Positions 35,381 through 45,968 are shown, numbered from the stretch's first letter. The stretch is 64,000 nt of DNA from Hyphomicrobiales bacterium (GCA_025359265.1 JANYHB010000023.1:1-64000); one strand, 5' to 3'. The notes: generated by a model from the sequence alone, not told the origin. Numbers and translations: made by a program.

Positions 35381-36468
35381 ATTCGCTTGAGCAACTTTCA
35401 CGCGCCATCGTTGAGGCGATGCCCAATCCGTTGTTTATTGTGGGTGCAGACGATCGCATCATGCTGGCAAACAGTGCCGCCGAAGACTTTTTTCAAGCAA
35501 GTTTCATGATGCTGCAAAAATATCCGGTGGATGAACTTTTTCCGTTTTCCAGCCCAGCGATGGAAGCAATCACCAAAGTGCGCGACGAAGGCGGCGTAGT
35601 GAATGAATATGCCATCAGCGTTGGCACACCGCGCTTTGGCAGTGAACGCATTGTTGATTTGCAAACTACAGGGCTTGCAGATCGGCCCGGCGTCGTGTTG
35701 GTAACAGTGATCCGACAATCGATGGCGCAAAAGTTTGATCTACAACTCTCGCACCGGGGCGCTGCCCGCTCGGTTTCAGGCATGGCATCGATGCTGGCCC
35801 ATGAAATTAAAAACCCGCTTTCGGGTATTCGCGGTGCCGCGCAATTGCTGGAGCCAAGCTTGAACGAGCAGGATCGCAGCCTGGCCCGCTTGATTTGTGA
35901 TGAGACAGAGCGCATCCGCACTTTGGTTGACCAGATGGAAGTGTTCTCGGATGAGCGGCCGCTGGAGCGGAAATCAATCAACATTCACGTGGTGCTGGAA
36001 CGCGTAAAGCAGCTGATTGTTGCCAGCAAATATGATAACATCGTGTTGGCCGAAGAGTATGACCCGTCCTTGCCGGCAGTGAGTGGCAATCACGATCAAC
36101 TGGTGCAAGTGTTTCTCAACTTGTGCAAAAACGCGGTTGAGGCCATGGAACAATTTGGCGGCACACTGCTGATGACAACAGCTTTTCGCCCCGGTGTGCG
36201 CCTGGGTGTGCCAGGCAGCAACGTACGAATCTCGCTACCGCTTGAAGTGTGCATCCACGATGAAGGCGAAGGCGTTCCTGCCGACATGCGGCCACATATA
36301 TTCGATCCGTTTATCTCATCCAAAGTGCAAGGCAAGGGGCTGGGCCTGGCGTTGGTGGCGAAAATTGTTCGTGATCATGGCGGCATGGTTGAATGCATAG
36401 ACCGTGAGCGCGGCACAACCTTCCGCGTTTTACTTCCCCTCGAAAAGCGATTGGAGAAAGCCCCATGA
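35377..36468 (+). CDS. ntrB: Nitrogen sensor histidine kinase NtrB
   Basis: 363 aa, cytoplasmic. PAS domain at ~5-115 ([19 protein letters not shown]), phospho-acceptor His142 in [15 protein letters not shown], then an N box ([10 protein letters not shown]) and G boxes ([18 protein letters not shown]). It phosphorylates NtrC under nitrogen limitation, under control of PII proteins. The start is GTG 35377, overlapping the TGA of dusB; ntrC begins 4 nt inside the end. Confidence 0.95.
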   Translation: MNSLEQLSRAIVEAMPNPLFIVGADDRIMLANSAAEDFFQASFMMLQKYPVDELFPFSSPAMEAITKVRDEGGVVNEYAISVGTPRFGSERIVDLQTTGLADRPGVVLVTVIRQSMAQKFDLQLSHRGAARSVSGMASMLAHEIKNPLSGIRGAAQLLEPSLNEQDRSLARLICDETERIRTLVDQMEVFSDERPLERKSINIHVVLERVKQLIVASKYDNIVLAEEYDPSLPAVSGNHDQLVQVFLNLCKNAVEAMEQFGGTLLMTTAFRPGVRLGVPGSNVRISLPLEVCIHDEGEGVPADMRPHIFDPFISSKVQGKGLGLALVAKIVRDHGGMVECIDRERGTTFRVLLPLEKRLEKAP

Positions 36469-37913
36469 GTGCCAAAACGATTTTATTGGCAGATGACGAC
36501 AGCGCCATTCGCACGGTGTTGACGCAAGCCCTCACCCGGGCGGGTTATAGCGTTCGGGCCACGGCCACTGCCACCGCCCTTTGGCGTTGGGTGGCCGAGG
36601 GGCAGGGTGACTGCGTGATAACAGATGTGGTTCTGCCGGATGAGAATGCGTTTGACATGCTGCCGCGCATTAAAAAGAACCGCCCGAAGCTGCCGGTAAT
36701 TGTCATGAGTGCGCAGAACACCATCATGACTGCCATCCGCGCCACCGAGCTTGGGGCCTATGATTACCTGCCAAAGCCATTTGATTTAAGTGCGCTTTTG
36801 CAAACTGTGGCCAAGGCTTTGGAACAGGTGAGCAAACCAAGCCCTGCCAAGCCCAGAGAAATGTCTGAAAGCCTGCCAATCATCGGGCGATCTTCGGCCA
36901 TGCAGGAGATTTACCGGGTGATTGCCCGCCTCACCTTGACCGAGCTTACGGTGATGATCATTGGCGAAAGTGGTACTGGCAAAGAACTTGTTGCCAAAGC
37001 ATTGCATGATTTTGGCAAACGCCGGCGGGGGCCTTTTGTGGCCGTCAACATGGCGGCCATCCCCCGCGAGCTGATAGAAAGCGAGTTGTTTGGCCACGAG
37101 AAAGGGGCTTTCACCGGCGCTTCAGCACGGGTGGCAGGGCGCTTTGAGCAAGCCGAGGGCGGCACCTTGTTTCTCGACGAAATTGGTGACATGCCGCTGG
37201 AAGCGCAAACGCGTTTGCTGCGCGTGCTGCAGCAAGGTGAATTTACCAGTGTTGGAGGCAACGCCCCCATCAAAGCCAATGTGCGCATTGTTGCGGCCAC
37301 GCATAGAGATTTGCGCCAACTCATCACGCAAGGGCAGTTTCGCGAAGACTTGTTTTTTCGATTGAATGTTGTGCCGCTTCGCCTGCCCCCCTTGCGCGAA
37401 CGCAGCGAAGACATTCCCGATCTGGCGCGGCACTTCCTCAATGCCGCCGTGAAAGATGGCTTGCCAGTGAAAGACATTTCAACTGGTGCCCTTGAACAGC
37501 TGCAAACCTATCGTTGGCCGGGCAATGTGCGCGAGCTTGAAAATTTGATGAAGCGCCTGATCGCCATGGAAATTGATGATACGATTGGGGCTGCATCAGT
37601 TTTGGCGGAGCTGGCAGGGTCTTCGGCACAAATCGGACATAACCATAATTCTGCAGCACCATCTTCGGATACGATTTTGGACTTCATGGAACAGCATTTC
37701 AGCAGCTATGTCTCTTCCTTCGGTGACAAGCTTCCACCCAATGGCCTTTATGACCGCGTGTTGAACGAGGTTGAGCCACCATTGCTGCGCGCCGTGCTTT
37801 CAGCCACACGCGGCAACCAATTGAAGGCAGCAGATGTTTTGGGAATTAATCGCAATACACTGCGTGTGAAGATAAAACAGCATCAAATCAAATCCTTGCG
37901 TGGGTTTTCTTAG
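36465..37913 (+). CDS. ntrC: Nitrogen response regulator NtrC
   Basis: 482 aa sigma-54 activator. Receiver domain with Asp54 ([10 protein letters not shown]), AAA+ domain with Walker A GESGTGKE (~165) and the sigma-54 contact loop GAFTGA (214-219), LFLDEIGDM Walker B, R-finger region and a Fis-type HTH at the end ([20 protein letters not shown]). It activates nitrogen-assimilation genes such as glnA or amtB. Overlaps ntrB by 4 nt. All catalytic parts are intact. Confidence 0.96.
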   Translation: MSAKTILLADDDSAIRTVLTQALTRAGYSVRATATATALWRWVAEGQGDCVITDVVLPDENAFDMLPRIKKNRPKLPVIVMSAQNTIMTAIRATELGAYDYLPKPFDLSALLQTVAKALEQVSKPSPAKPREMSESLPIIGRSSAMQEIYRVIARLTLTELTVMIIGESGTGKELVAKALHDFGKRRRGPFVAVNMAAIPRELIESELFGHEKGAFTGASARVAGRFEQAEGGTLFLDEIGDMPLEAQTRLLRVLQQGEFTSVGGNAPIKANVRIVAATHRDLRQLITQGQFREDLFFRLNVVPLRLPPLRERSEDIPDLARHFLNAAVKDGLPVKDISTGALEQLQTYRWPGNVRELENLMKRLIAMEIDDTIGAASVLAELAGSSAQIGHNHNSAAPSSDTILDFMEQHFSSYVSSFGDKLPPNGLYDRVLNEVEPPLLRAVLSATRGNQLKAADVLGINRNTLRVKIKQHQIKSLRGFS

Positions 37914-37997
37914 GTCTCATGTCAGGCTAACAAAGAGGTTTTCCGGGCACAGTAACTGTTGAAATTATGTCACAGTGTGGGGCATACTGGCCCCGCG

Positions 37998-40196
37998 ATG
38001 CTAAAACCCAATGATCCATCTCTTACCAAACGCATTCGAGGCCTTTCAGGCTGGATGGCGGTCGCGCTTGTGTCGTTAGGCACCATCATTGGTTTTGCAA
38101 CGTTTCTGCTCCTCACCGGTCTCACTTTTATCAAACCCACAAGTGCAAACATTTCCAATATGTTGATTGCCAATGGCGTGGTGGTGATTGTGATGGTGGC
38201 GATGATTGTGGGCCAGATCGCCCATTTATTCTGGGAGCGCAGGCAAGGCACTGCTGGTGCGGGGTTGCATATTCGCCTGGTGGGGCTTTTCAGCCTTGTT
38301 GCGGTTGTGCCAGCCCTCTTGGTTGCGGCCTTCGCTGCGGTAACCCTCAACCGCGGCCTGGATAATTGGTTTTCAACACAAACCCGTGCAATTGTTGAAA
38401 CTGCTTCGACGGTGGCGGATGCCTATTTAACCAACGCATCCGAAGCCACGCGCAATGATCTCTCGAACATAGCGACGGATTTAGCCCAGCAGCTTCCAGA
38501 TTTTAATGATGATAGGCCTACGTTTTTACGACGGCTTGGGCGCCATGTGGCTTTGCGCAACCTTGCGGCCGGGTTTATTTTTAACGATCAAACCAAGCAA
38601 ATTGAGGCCAATGTTACAGCCAATGACAAAATCACTTTTATAGCCCCGCCTGCGGAGTCAATCGCACAAGCCGATAAGGGCGATGTGGTGCTTTTGCCAC
38701 CGGGGCGTGGTGGCAATCTCATTCGGGCACTGGTGAAGTTGCAAGGCTATCCCAATGACTATCTTTATATTTACCGCATTGTTTCCCCCGCAGTGATTGA
38801 TCAACTCACAAAAACGCGAGATGCAAAGGCGCAGTATGATGCTTTGCAAAAAGACCGCGTTGGTGTGCAGCTTACGTTTGGCTTGGTCTATGCTTTGGTT
38901 GCTCTGATTTTTTTGCTGGCTGCAATTTGGACAGGCATGTGGTTTTCCGATCGTTTGGTCAAACCGATTGTTCGATTGCTTGATGCATCACGCGATGTGG
39001 CGCGGGGCGATTTCAATGCCAAAGTAAAAGTGATTGAAGGGCCAGGTGATTTACAGAGGCTCTCACACACGTTCAATCTGATGACTGATCAAATTGCGCA
39101 GAGCCGCGATGAACTGGTGAGCACCAATGAACAGTTGGACGAACGTCGGCGCTTTACTGAGGCAATGCTTGAAGGGGTGAGCGCTGGGATAATCGGCATC
39201 GGGCCTGATCACCAGATCACTTTGGTAAACCGTTCAGCCCTGGCCCATTTGGGCAAAAAAGATTATGAATTAATGGGGCACAATGTGGCGGATGTGCTGC
39301 CCGAATTTGCCGCAGTGTATCAAACGGCGCTGGCACGACCCACCGGATCGGCCGATGCGCAAATTGACTTAAAATTACGTGATGAGGAAACCAGTTACAT
39401 CGTGCGGATCACCACAGAATTGGGCGAAGGTGCAAGGCCAGGCCATGTGATGACGTTTGATGACATCAGCCAACTGGTTTCGGCCCAGCGAAATTCGGCT
39501 TGGTCTGATATTGCCAGGCGCATTGCGCATGAAATTAAAAATCCACTTACGCCAATTCAGCTTTCAGCGGAACGATTGAAACGCAAATATCTCAAGGAAA
39601 TACAAACCGACAGGCACATTTTTGAGCAGTGTACCGACACAATCATTCGTCAAGTGGGTGACTTGGGGCGCATTGTCGATGAGTTTTCTTCTTTTGCGCG
39701 CATGCCATCTGCCATTCCCGAGCCAAACAATTTGAATGACATGGTGCGTGAGGCTACTGTGCTTCAGCGCGTTTCGGCTTCGGAGATTGATATTGAATTG
39801 GCATTGAACAACAGCCTTCCGATTTTTGCTTTTGACCGGCGATTGATGACGCAAGCTGTCACCAATCTGGTAAAGAATGCGCGTGAGGCGATAGAAGCAC
39901 GGGAAGCCAATACGCCTCGCGGCCACATTATTGTTGAAACGGGCCTCACGCGGGATATTCCCTTTCTCTTGGTCTGCGACAATGGCATTGGTTTGCCAAC
40001 CGAAAATCGCAATCGCTTGGCAGAGCCTTACATGACCACGCGGGAAAAAGGCACGGGGCTTGGCCTTGCCATCGTCAAACGCATTATGGAAGAACACGGC
40101 GGGCGCTTGCGGCTTTCAGATGCGCCAGGCGGGCAGGGAGCCTGTGTCACCCTCGAATTTGCACCGCAACCGCAAATCGCTTTGGAGAACGCCTAA
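37998..40196 (+). CDS. ntrY: Membrane sensor histidine kinase NtrY
   Basis: 732 aa. Three to four N-terminal membrane helices with a periplasmic part of about 150 residues, a HAMP domain (VKPIVRLLDASRDVARGDFN), a PAS domain (TEAMLEGVSAGIIGIG), His ~511 in [19 protein letters not shown], and an ATPase domain (VKNAREAIEAREAN, GIGLPTENRNRLAEPYMTT, GTGLGLAI). Partner of NtrX. Start ATG 37998; a TTG at 37959 is not credible. One-base overlap with ntrX. Confidence 0.94.
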   Translation: MLKPNDPSLTKRIRGLSGWMAVALVSLGTIIGFATFLLLTGLTFIKPTSANISNMLIANGVVVIVMVAMIVGQIAHLFWERRQGTAGAGLHIRLVGLFSLVAVVPALLVAAFAAVTLNRGLDNWFSTQTRAIVETASTVADAYLTNASEATRNDLSNIATDLAQQLPDFNDDRPTFLRRLGRHVALRNLAAGFIFNDQTKQIEANVTANDKITFIAPPAESIAQADKGDVVLLPPGRGGNLIRALVKLQGYPNDYLYIYRIVSPAVIDQLTKTRDAKAQYDALQKDRVGVQLTFGLVYALVALIFLLAAIWTGMWFSDRLVKPIVRLLDASRDVARGDFNAKVKVIEGPGDLQRLSHTFNLMTDQIAQSRDELVSTNEQLDERRRFTEAMLEGVSAGIIGIGPDHQITLVNRSALAHLGKKDYELMGHNVADVLPEFAAVYQTALARPTGSADAQIDLKLRDEETSYIVRITTELGEGARPGHVMTFDDISQLVSAQRNSAWSDIARRIAHEIKNPLTPIQLSAERLKRKYLKEIQTDRHIFEQCTDTIIRQVGDLGRIVDEFSSFARMPSAIPEPNNLNDMVREATVLQRVSASEIDIELALNNSLPIFAFDRRLMTQAVTNLVKNAREAIEAREANTPRGHIIVETGLTRDIPFLLVCDNGIGLPTENRNRLAEPYMTTREKGTGLGLAIVKRIMEEHGGRLRLSDAPGGQGACVTLEFAPQPQIALENA

Positions 40197-41581
40197 TGGC
40201 CGCCGATATTTTAGTGATCGACGATGAGGCGGACATCCGCGAATTAACGGCGGGAATTCTGCAAGATGAGGGCTATGAAACGCGCCTGGCACATAATTCG
40301 GACGCGGCCTTGGCAGAGCTCGGCACCCGCAAACCGTCATTGATTATTTTGGATATTTGGTTGGAGGGCTCGAAACTTGACGGTCTGGATTTACTTCTCG
40401 AAATCAAGAATGTGCATCCCTTGCTGCCAGTTATTATCATTTCGGGCCATGGCAATATCGAAACAGCAGTGGCGGCCATCAAGCGCGGCGCTTATGAGTA
40501 TATCGAAAAACCTTTTAACTCTGATCGCTTATTATTGGTTGTCAGCCGGGCACTGGAAACGTCGCGGCTAAGACGCGAAAATGATGAACTGAAGGGCCGC
40601 TCGGGGCTGGATGCGGAATTGCTGGGCCAAAGTGCTGCGATGAGAAGTTTAAGGGCATCGATTAAAAAGATTGCCCCTTTCAACAGCCGGGTGTTGATCA
40701 CCGGACCCAATGGCTCTGGCAAGGAATTGGCGGCACGTTCGCTTCACGCCATGTCGCAACGTGTGGACCGCGGTTTTGTGGTGCTGGGAGCCGCAGCCAT
40801 GGCACCCGAACGAATGGAAGAAGAGCTGTTTGGTGTTGAACCGCAAGCGGGCCAAGCGCTGCGCATTGGGGCGTTGGAAGAGGCGCATGGCGGAACACTT
40901 TATATCGATGAAATAGGCGATATGCCCTTGGAAACCCAAGCGAAGGTTTTGCGGGTATTAGTGGATCAAACCTTTCAGCGATTGGGCGGCGGCAAGAAAG
41001 TGAAAGTGGACGTACGCATTATCACTTCTACCGCGCGTGATTTGCCGTCAATGATTGCGGCACAACTGTTTCGCGAGGATCTTTATCACCGCCTCGGCGT
41101 GGTGCCGCTCAATGTGCCGGGGCTGACGGACCGTCGAGAAGACATTCCGGAACTCGTCGAATTTTTTGCACGCTCATATTCTGCGGCGTCAGGCCAACCA
41201 TTGCGGAGATTTTCCAGCGAAGCCATGCTGGCGTTGCAAACGCGCGTTTGGCCAGGCAATGCACGCGAACTGCGCAACCATGTGGAACGGGCGCTCATCC
41301 TGTCGTCTGGAGACGGAGCCGAGGAGGTGGGCGCACAGCACCTTACAGCCGAGCAATCGGCACCTGATGGTTCTGGCTTCTCTCTGGAAGGCCTTCTCGC
41401 CATGCCGCTGCGCGAAGCCCGCGATGTGTTTGAGCGCGACTATATTGCCGCACAAATGTCACGTTTTGGCGGGAACATCTCCAAGACCGCTCAATTTATC
41501 GGCATGGAGCGATCTGCATTACATCGTAAAATCAAGACGTTATCTCTTGCAACGAAAGAACACGATGAAGAGGAGGTGTGA
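40196..41581 (+). CDS. ntrX: Response regulator NtrX
   Basis: 461 aa. Receiver domain with Asp53 (LIILDIWLEG), AAA+ domain with Walker A GPNGSGKE and Walker B TLYIDEIGDM, and a Fis-type C-terminal HTH (ISKTAQFIGMERSALHRKIK). The GAFTGA loop that NtrC uses to touch sigma-54 is missing: the equivalent stretch is LFGVEPQAGQALRIGALEEA. This is also true of NtrX in other alphaproteobacteria and argues against sigma-54 activation. Works with NtrY in nitrogen, redox or envelope control. Confidence 0.94.
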   Translation: MAADILVIDDEADIRELTAGILQDEGYETRLAHNSDAALAELGTRKPSLIILDIWLEGSKLDGLDLLLEIKNVHPLLPVIIISGHGNIETAVAAIKRGAYEYIEKPFNSDRLLLVVSRALETSRLRRENDELKGRSGLDAELLGQSAAMRSLRASIKKIAPFNSRVLITGPNGSGKELAARSLHAMSQRVDRGFVVLGAAAMAPERMEEELFGVEPQAGQALRIGALEEAHGGTLYIDEIGDMPLETQAKVLRVLVDQTFQRLGGGKKVKVDVRIITSTARDLPSMIAAQLFREDLYHRLGVVPLNVPGLTDRREDIPELVEFFARSYSAASGQPLRRFSSEAMLALQTRVWPGNARELRNHVERALILSSGDGAEEVGAQHLTAEQSAPDGSGFSLEGLLAMPLREARDVFERDYIAAQMSRFGGNISKTAQFIGMERSALHRKIKTLSLATKEHDEEEV

Positions 41582-41599
41582 TTGTTTTGCGCACACCAC

Positions 41600-41628
41600 T
41601 TGAATCAGCTATGTCTCAATACTTATCT
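41600..41628 (+). promoter_or_regulatory. Weak candidate promoter of hfq
   Basis: TTGAAT (41600-41605), 17-bp spacer, TTATCT (41623-41628), 33 bp before the hfq ATG. Both boxes deviate from consensus. It would allow hfq-hflX to be expressed apart from ntrX. Confidence 0.3.
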
Positions 41629-41660
41629 GCAGTGCAACAAAAACAAGAAGCGGATCTGTC

Positions 41661-41906
41661 ATGGCCCAAGAAAAACAACAAAACCTGCAAGACACTTTTC
41701 TCAATCACTTGCGCAAAGGCAAAATTCCAGTCACGGTATTTTTGGTGAATGGCGTGAAACTGCAGGGCATTATTACTTGGTTTGATAATTTTTCTATGCT
41801 GCTGCGCCGCGACGGTGTTTCGCAACTGGTTTATAAGCATGCCATTTCCACCATCATGCCGGGTGCTCCCATCACCCTGTTTGATGACGAGCAGAACGGC
41901 CATTGA
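41661..41906 (+). CDS. hfq: RNA chaperone Hfq
   Basis: 81 aa. The Sm-fold is complete: [20 protein letters not shown] (distal/proximal Gln and Sm1) and [10 protein letters not shown] (Sm2, here YKHA). It pairs small RNAs with mRNAs. Short, without the long C-terminal tail of E. coli Hfq. It follows ntrX after 79 nt and its TGA overlaps the TTG start of hflX. Confidence 0.97.
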   Translation: MAQEKQQNLQDTFLNHLRKGKIPVTVFLVNGVKLQGIITWFDNFSMLLRRDGVSQLVYKHAISTIMPGAPITLFDDEQNGH

Positions 41907-43243
41907 AAACTTCCGGTTTTGATCTGCAGCGCGAGGGCCCAGAGGCCACGCGCGCCATTGTGCTGCATGTGGAGCGCAAATCCAACAAGGCTGTAACGGC
42001 TTTCGACCGCAGTGCTGAATCCAAACTTGCCGAGGCGATGGGGCTGGCAGATGCCATTGATCTGGAAATTGAGTTGGCGCTGATTGCACCGTTGGTTGCT
42101 CCCAAACCCGGCACCTACATTGGCACCGGCAAAGTTGCCGAGATCGCCGCCAAGGTGAAAGAAACCGCCGCCGAACTGGTGATCGTCAATGCCCAGCTGA
42201 GCCCCATTCAGCAACGCAATCTCGAAACGGCCTGGAGCTGCAAGGTGTTGGATCGCACGGGATTGATCCTCGAAATCTTTGGGAGACGCGCCACCACCAA
42301 GGAAGGCATGTTGCAAGTTGAGTTGGCGCATTTGCAATATCAAAGATCACGTCTTGTGCGCTCCTGGACGCATTTGGAAAGGCAGCGCGGCGGCTTTGGC
42401 TTTTTGGGCGGCCCCGGTGAAAGCCAGTTGGAAGCAGATCGACGTTTGATCGAAGAACGCATCACCAAAATCAAGGGTGAGCTTGAAGTGGTCGTCAAAA
42501 CCCGCAAACTGCACCGTGAGGGCAGGGAGCGCATACCTTACCCCGTCATCGCGCTGGTGGGTTATACCAATGCTGGCAAGAGCACGCTGTTCAACAAGCT
42601 GACCAATGCCAATGTGTTGGCCAAGGATTTGCTGTTTGCCACGCTTGATCCCACCATGCGCAACATCACCTTGGCTTCGGGGCGTAAAGTAATCGTTTCA
42701 GATACAGTTGGTTTTATTTCTGAACTGCCCACTACCTTGGTGGTCTCATTCCGCGCCACGCTTGAAGAGGTGTTGGCGGCGGATGTTATCTTGCATGTAC
42801 GCGATATATCCCACGCTGAAACGCGGGCGCAGGCCGACGATGTGGAAAAAATTCTGGGTGATCTGGGTTTATCGGATCAGAACCGCACCCATATCATCGA
42901 AGTGTGGAACAAGGCTGATCTTTTGGATGCAGAAAACAGGGCAGGCCTGTTGGCCAAGGCCGAGCGACAGGATGATGTGGCGTTGGTCTCTTCCCTGGAA
43001 GGCGACGGCATCGATCACTTGCTTGAACTTGTCGAACTGAAGCTCGCCAAAACCAGCACGCTTTATCAACTCACGTTAGAGGCATCGGATGGCAAAGGCC
43101 TCGCCTGGGCGCATCAACGCGGCGAAGTTATCGCGCGCGAGGTGTATGAGGATGGGCGGACGAAATTGACGCTGCGGCTGGACAGCAATGCCGCCGGGCA
43201 GGCCGCTGCGAAGTTTGGAGCGGCAATAAAGGAACAGCATTAA
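41903..43243 (+). CDS. hflX: GTPase HflX
   Basis: 446 aa ribosome-splitting/rescue GTPase. N-terminal domain with [20 protein letters not shown], coiled-coil with [21 protein letters not shown]1 [15 protein letters not shown]3 [10 protein letters not shown] and G4 NKADLL. Conserved hfq-hflX pair. The TTG at 41903 overlaps the hfq stop and gives a start near the usual N-terminus ([15 protein letters not shown]); no ATG lies nearby, so the start is somewhat uncertain. Stop is 2 nt from the convergent kinase gene. Confidence 0.95.
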   Translation: MKTSGFDLQREGPEATRAIVLHVERKSNKAVTAFDRSAESKLAEAMGLADAIDLEIELALIAPLVAPKPGTYIGTGKVAEIAAKVKETAAELVIVNAQLSPIQQRNLETAWSCKVLDRTGLILEIFGRRATTKEGMLQVELAHLQYQRSRLVRSWTHLERQRGGFGFLGGPGESQLEADRRLIEERITKIKGELEVVVKTRKLHREGRERIPYPVIALVGYTNAGKSTLFNKLTNANVLAKDLLFATLDPTMRNITLASGRKVIVSDTVGFISELPTTLVVSFRATLEEVLAADVILHVRDISHAETRAQADDVEKILGDLGLSDQNRTHIIEVWNKADLLDAENRAGLLAKAERQDDVALVSSLEGDGIDHLLELVELKLAKTSTLYQLTLEASDGKGLAWAHQRGEVIAREVYEDGRTKLTLRLDSNAAGQAAAKFGAAIKEQH

Positions 43244-43245
43244 AT

Positions 43246-44388
43246 TTAATCCGCTGACTTTTTTTCACGCTTCGTGATCAACTCAAATTCACATATCAGC
43301 CCCTCTGATAGCCATTTGAAGTGTATTTCACCGCCGTGGCCTTTGATTGTGCTTTCCAACATGCGGTGCCCAAATCCGCGGTGGGTGGGGGTCTCAGCAG
43401 GGGCGCCGCCAGTTTCGCGCCAGGTGAAAAAATCCCGGTATAATCCGGGTTCCGCTTTTCGCCGACAGCTAAAATACACCTGGCCGTCAGCATGTTTGAG
43501 TGCCCCGTATTTTATGGAGTTGGTCAAGAGTTCATGAATGCACAAGGCAAAAGCCTGGGTGTGTTCTTGGCTTATGAGCACATCTGGAAAATCGAAAATG
43601 AATCTTTTGTGATGGGTGGCTTGGTGCGCGCCAAGAACGGACAGCACGATATCCAAAAGACTGGCCCCATCCCATGATTTATCCAACAATTTTTCATGCG
43701 CTGCCGCCATGGCCAGGAGACGGTGGTTGAATTCATCGACATAGGCGGCCGCAGTTTGGTCTTTTTTTACAGTTGTTCTGGCGATACTGCCAATCATTGC
43801 ATAGAAATTCTTGATGCGATGCGAGAGCTCGCCAATTAAAATGTTACGCTCAAATTCAGTGCGATGAAAATTGATTTCGTCCATCGTGATTTGGGCAAAC
43901 TGTTTGAGAATGGCTTTTTTTCGATCATCGAAATCAGGGCGAGGTTTAAAATCGTGGACGCAGAGCATCCCCATTTTCTGGCCGCTTTTGGTGATTAAGG
44001 GAGCGCCGCAATAGAAACGCAGTTTCGGACCACCGATAACAAAAGGATGCGTCGCAAACCGCGGATCAGTCAGGGCGTCCTCTATCATAAAAGTATTGTC
44101 GTCCGGTTGCAAAATTCCATGAGCGCAAAACCCTTGCGCGCGATCAATTTCGACGATTTCAGTTCCTACTGTAGACTTAAACCATTCGCGTGATTCATCT
44201 ACCAGTGATACCAACACGATCGGCACTTCAAGCAATTCTGAGACTAGCGCGGTAATTCTATCAAAGCGCTCGTCCTTGCCGGTATCAAGAATGCATAATT
44301 CATGGAGCTCCGTTACGCGGCCCAAATCTTCTGCTGGCTTGGGTGCGGGAACAGAGCCATCGGCAAGCGCTTCCAGGTGGTCGGTCAT
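43246..44388 (-). CDS. GAF-domain HWE-family sensor histidine kinase
   Basis: 380 aa soluble kinase. GAF domain at ~30-170 (FDRITALVSELLEVPIVLVS, FCAHGILQPDDNTF, YCGAPLITKSGQKMG). His190 in IGELSHRIKNFYAMIGSIAR, then HELLTNSIKYGAL and FTWRETGGAP: the His of the first, the N box and the WxE of the G region define the HWE class, frequent in Hyphomicrobiales and often tied to light, redox or general stress. No response regulator is next to it. Start ATG 44388; GTG 44415 is an alternative. Confidence 0.87.
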   Translation of the reverse strand: MTDHLEALADGSVPAPKPAEDLGRVTELHELCILDTGKDERFDRITALVSELLEVPIVLVSLVDESREWFKSTVGTEIVEIDRAQGFCAHGILQPDDNTFMIEDALTDPRFATHPFVIGGPKLRFYCGAPLITKSGQKMGMLCVHDFKPRPDFDDRKKAILKQFAQITMDEINFHRTEFERNILIGELSHRIKNFYAMIGSIARTTVKKDQTAAAYVDEFNHRLLAMAAAHEKLLDKSWDGASLLDIVLSVLGAHQATHHKRFIFDFPDVLISQEHTQAFALCIHELLTNSIKYGALKHADGQVYFSCRRKAEPGLYRDFFTWRETGGAPAETPTHRGFGHRMLESTIKGHGGEIHFKWLSEGLICEFELITKREKKSAD

Positions 44389-44468
44389 TGCCCATCTTAG
44401 TATGCCGGCAAGCACTTGTTATCAAGCAACAATGCATTAGGCATGGTTATATCAGGCAAACCATTGGG

Positions 44469-44514
44469 TTTTGCATCGTAAGCCAGACAATCGCGTATGG
44501 CGGGCGATGCAAAA
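44469..44514. repeat. 10-bp perfect inverted repeat between msrA and the GAF-HWE kinase
   Basis: TTTTGCATCG (44469-44478) and CGATGCAAAA (44505-44514), 26 bases apart. It lies upstream of the kinase start and downstream of the msrA stop. No T-run follows on the minus strand, so an operator or mRNA stem is about as likely as a terminator. Confidence 0.45.
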
Positions 44515-44554
44515 TAGAGAGTTGCCGTGTGATCGAGCGTTCGGTTCTATCCGC

Positions 44555-45301
44555 TTAACCTGCAGCTCCAACCAGCATGGGTTTTGTGGCATAAAGCTTC
44601 GGGAACATCGCTTTCAGGTTTTCAACCTTGGGCAAGTCATTGATTGAGATATAAGGCTCCTTCGGGTGGAGCGTTGCGTAGTTTTGATGATAACCTTCGG
44701 CTGGGAAGAAGGGTTTGGACATTTCAACAGTAGTAACGATAGGGGCTTTGAACGCGCCGCTTTTGCCCAGCTGTTGGATATAGGAATCTGCCACCTGCTT
44801 TTGCGCGGCAGACTGCGGGAAGACCGCCGAGCGATATTGCGAACCGTGATCTGGCCCTTGGAAATTCAGCTCTGTCGGGTTATGTGCCACCGAGAAATAA
44901 ACCTGCAGAATTGTCCCGAAGTTGATGACCGCAGGATCAAATGTGATCTTCACCGATTCAGCATGGCCCGAGTTTCCTTGGCTTACCACCTCATATTGAG
45001 CGGTGTCTGCGCCGCCCCCGGCATAGCCCGAGACGGCCGTTTTAACGCCGTTCAAATGTTGAAACACCGCCTGCATGCCCCAGAAGCAACCGCCGGCCAC
45101 GACGGCGGTTTCAAGCTTGGCACCTGGGTCAGCAGGTTCCATGAGAACAGGGGCGGGAATAACTACTGCAACCTCGGCAAAGACAGTTGTGGGATGCAGC
45201 ACGCCAATCGCGGCGGCTGAGAACAGCGCGGCAGTGAACAAATTCAGCGCTGTTCGACGCGGCGATTGGTTGGATTTCGATTTTTCAAAAAATTTGACCA
45301 T
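44555..45301 (-). CDS. msrA: Peptide methionine-S-oxide reductase MsrA with export signal
   Basis: 248 aa. The catalytic motif is GGCFWGMQAVF with Cys72; YAGG, DHGSQYRSAVF and AEGYHQNY are substrate-site motifs. Before this is a ~43-residue leader with twin arginines (SPRRTALNLFTAALFSAAA) ending VFA, so the enzyme is probably exported, by Tat or Sec, to repair oxidised periplasmic methionine. Most MsrA are cytoplasmic. Start at ATG 45301 with AAGGGA 9 nt upstream. Confidence 0.93.
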   Translation of the reverse strand: MVKFFEKSKSNQSPRRTALNLFTAALFSAAAIGVLHPTTVFAEVAVVIPAPVLMEPADPGAKLETAVVAGGCFWGMQAVFQHLNGVKTAVSGYAGGGADTAQYEVVSQGNSGHAESVKITFDPAVINFGTILQVYFSVAHNPTELNFQGPDHGSQYRSAVFPQSAAQKQVADSYIQQLGKSGAFKAPIVTTVEMSKPFFPAEGYHQNYATLHPKEPYISINDLPKVENLKAMFPKLYATKPMLVGAAG

Positions 45302-45561
45302 GTGCGGCTTCCCTTTAACTTCGATTTTTAAACGAAACATCTTCTGTTATCCATGGTCCATGTTGGGCCACCTTGTAAATTCACTTCGCCTCATAACTTC
45401 GTGATTGCGCGAAACTGGCGTGGAGCGACCTGCGTTGTGACCACCTCTGAGAGCGAATTATACAAAGTTGTAAAGCGAGAAAAGGTACAGCAATTCCATA
45501 TTCGCGCCCGCAGTTTGATGTTAAAAAATTTTGAGAATCGGAGATTTCAGAGGTGGATAAG

Positions 45562-45957
45562 ATGAAACAGTTTTTACTTGCAATTTTTTTGATAGCCCTT
45601 CCCGTTGCAGGATTTAGTGCTTTCGAGAGTGTTTTTAATTCTGCTCCCGCAGTTGCGGGCCCAACGGCTTTGGGTGATCTATCCGCCATGCAGGCCGTGG
45701 TTAGAGATACCTTGGCCATTGTTGAAAAAGGCGACTTGGTTGCAGCAGAGAAGCGCATCACTGATTTTGAAACTTTGTGGGATCAGGCAGAGCCGACGCT
45801 GCGGCCGATGAATAAGGATGCCTGGAGTAATGTTGATGCCGGTTCTGATGGTGCGTTAAAAGCCTTGCGATCGAAAACGCCTGATGCGGCAAAAGTGAAG
45901 GCGAAACTTGAAGCTTTATTGGCTTCGCTGATTGATCCGTCAAAGGCTGTGAATTAA
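45562..45957 (+). CDS. Small exported protein of unknown function
   Basis: 131 aa. Signal peptide MKQFLLAIFLIALPVAGFSA, then a mainly helical part with LGDLSAMQAVVRDTLAIVEK and RITDFETLWDQAEPTLRPMN. I do not recognise a named family, although the WDxAExxLRP-like pattern recalls small proteins encoded next to membrane proteins in alphaproteobacteria. The COG4705 gene follows after 11 nt. GTG 45553 is an alternative start. Confidence 0.65.
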   Translation: MKQFLLAIFLIALPVAGFSAFESVFNSAPAVAGPTALGDLSAMQAVVRDTLAIVEKGDLVAAEKRITDFETLWDQAEPTLRPMNKDAWSNVDAGSDGALKALRSKTPDAAKVKAKLEALLASLIDPSKAVN

Positions 45958-45968
45958 GGATGGCCACA

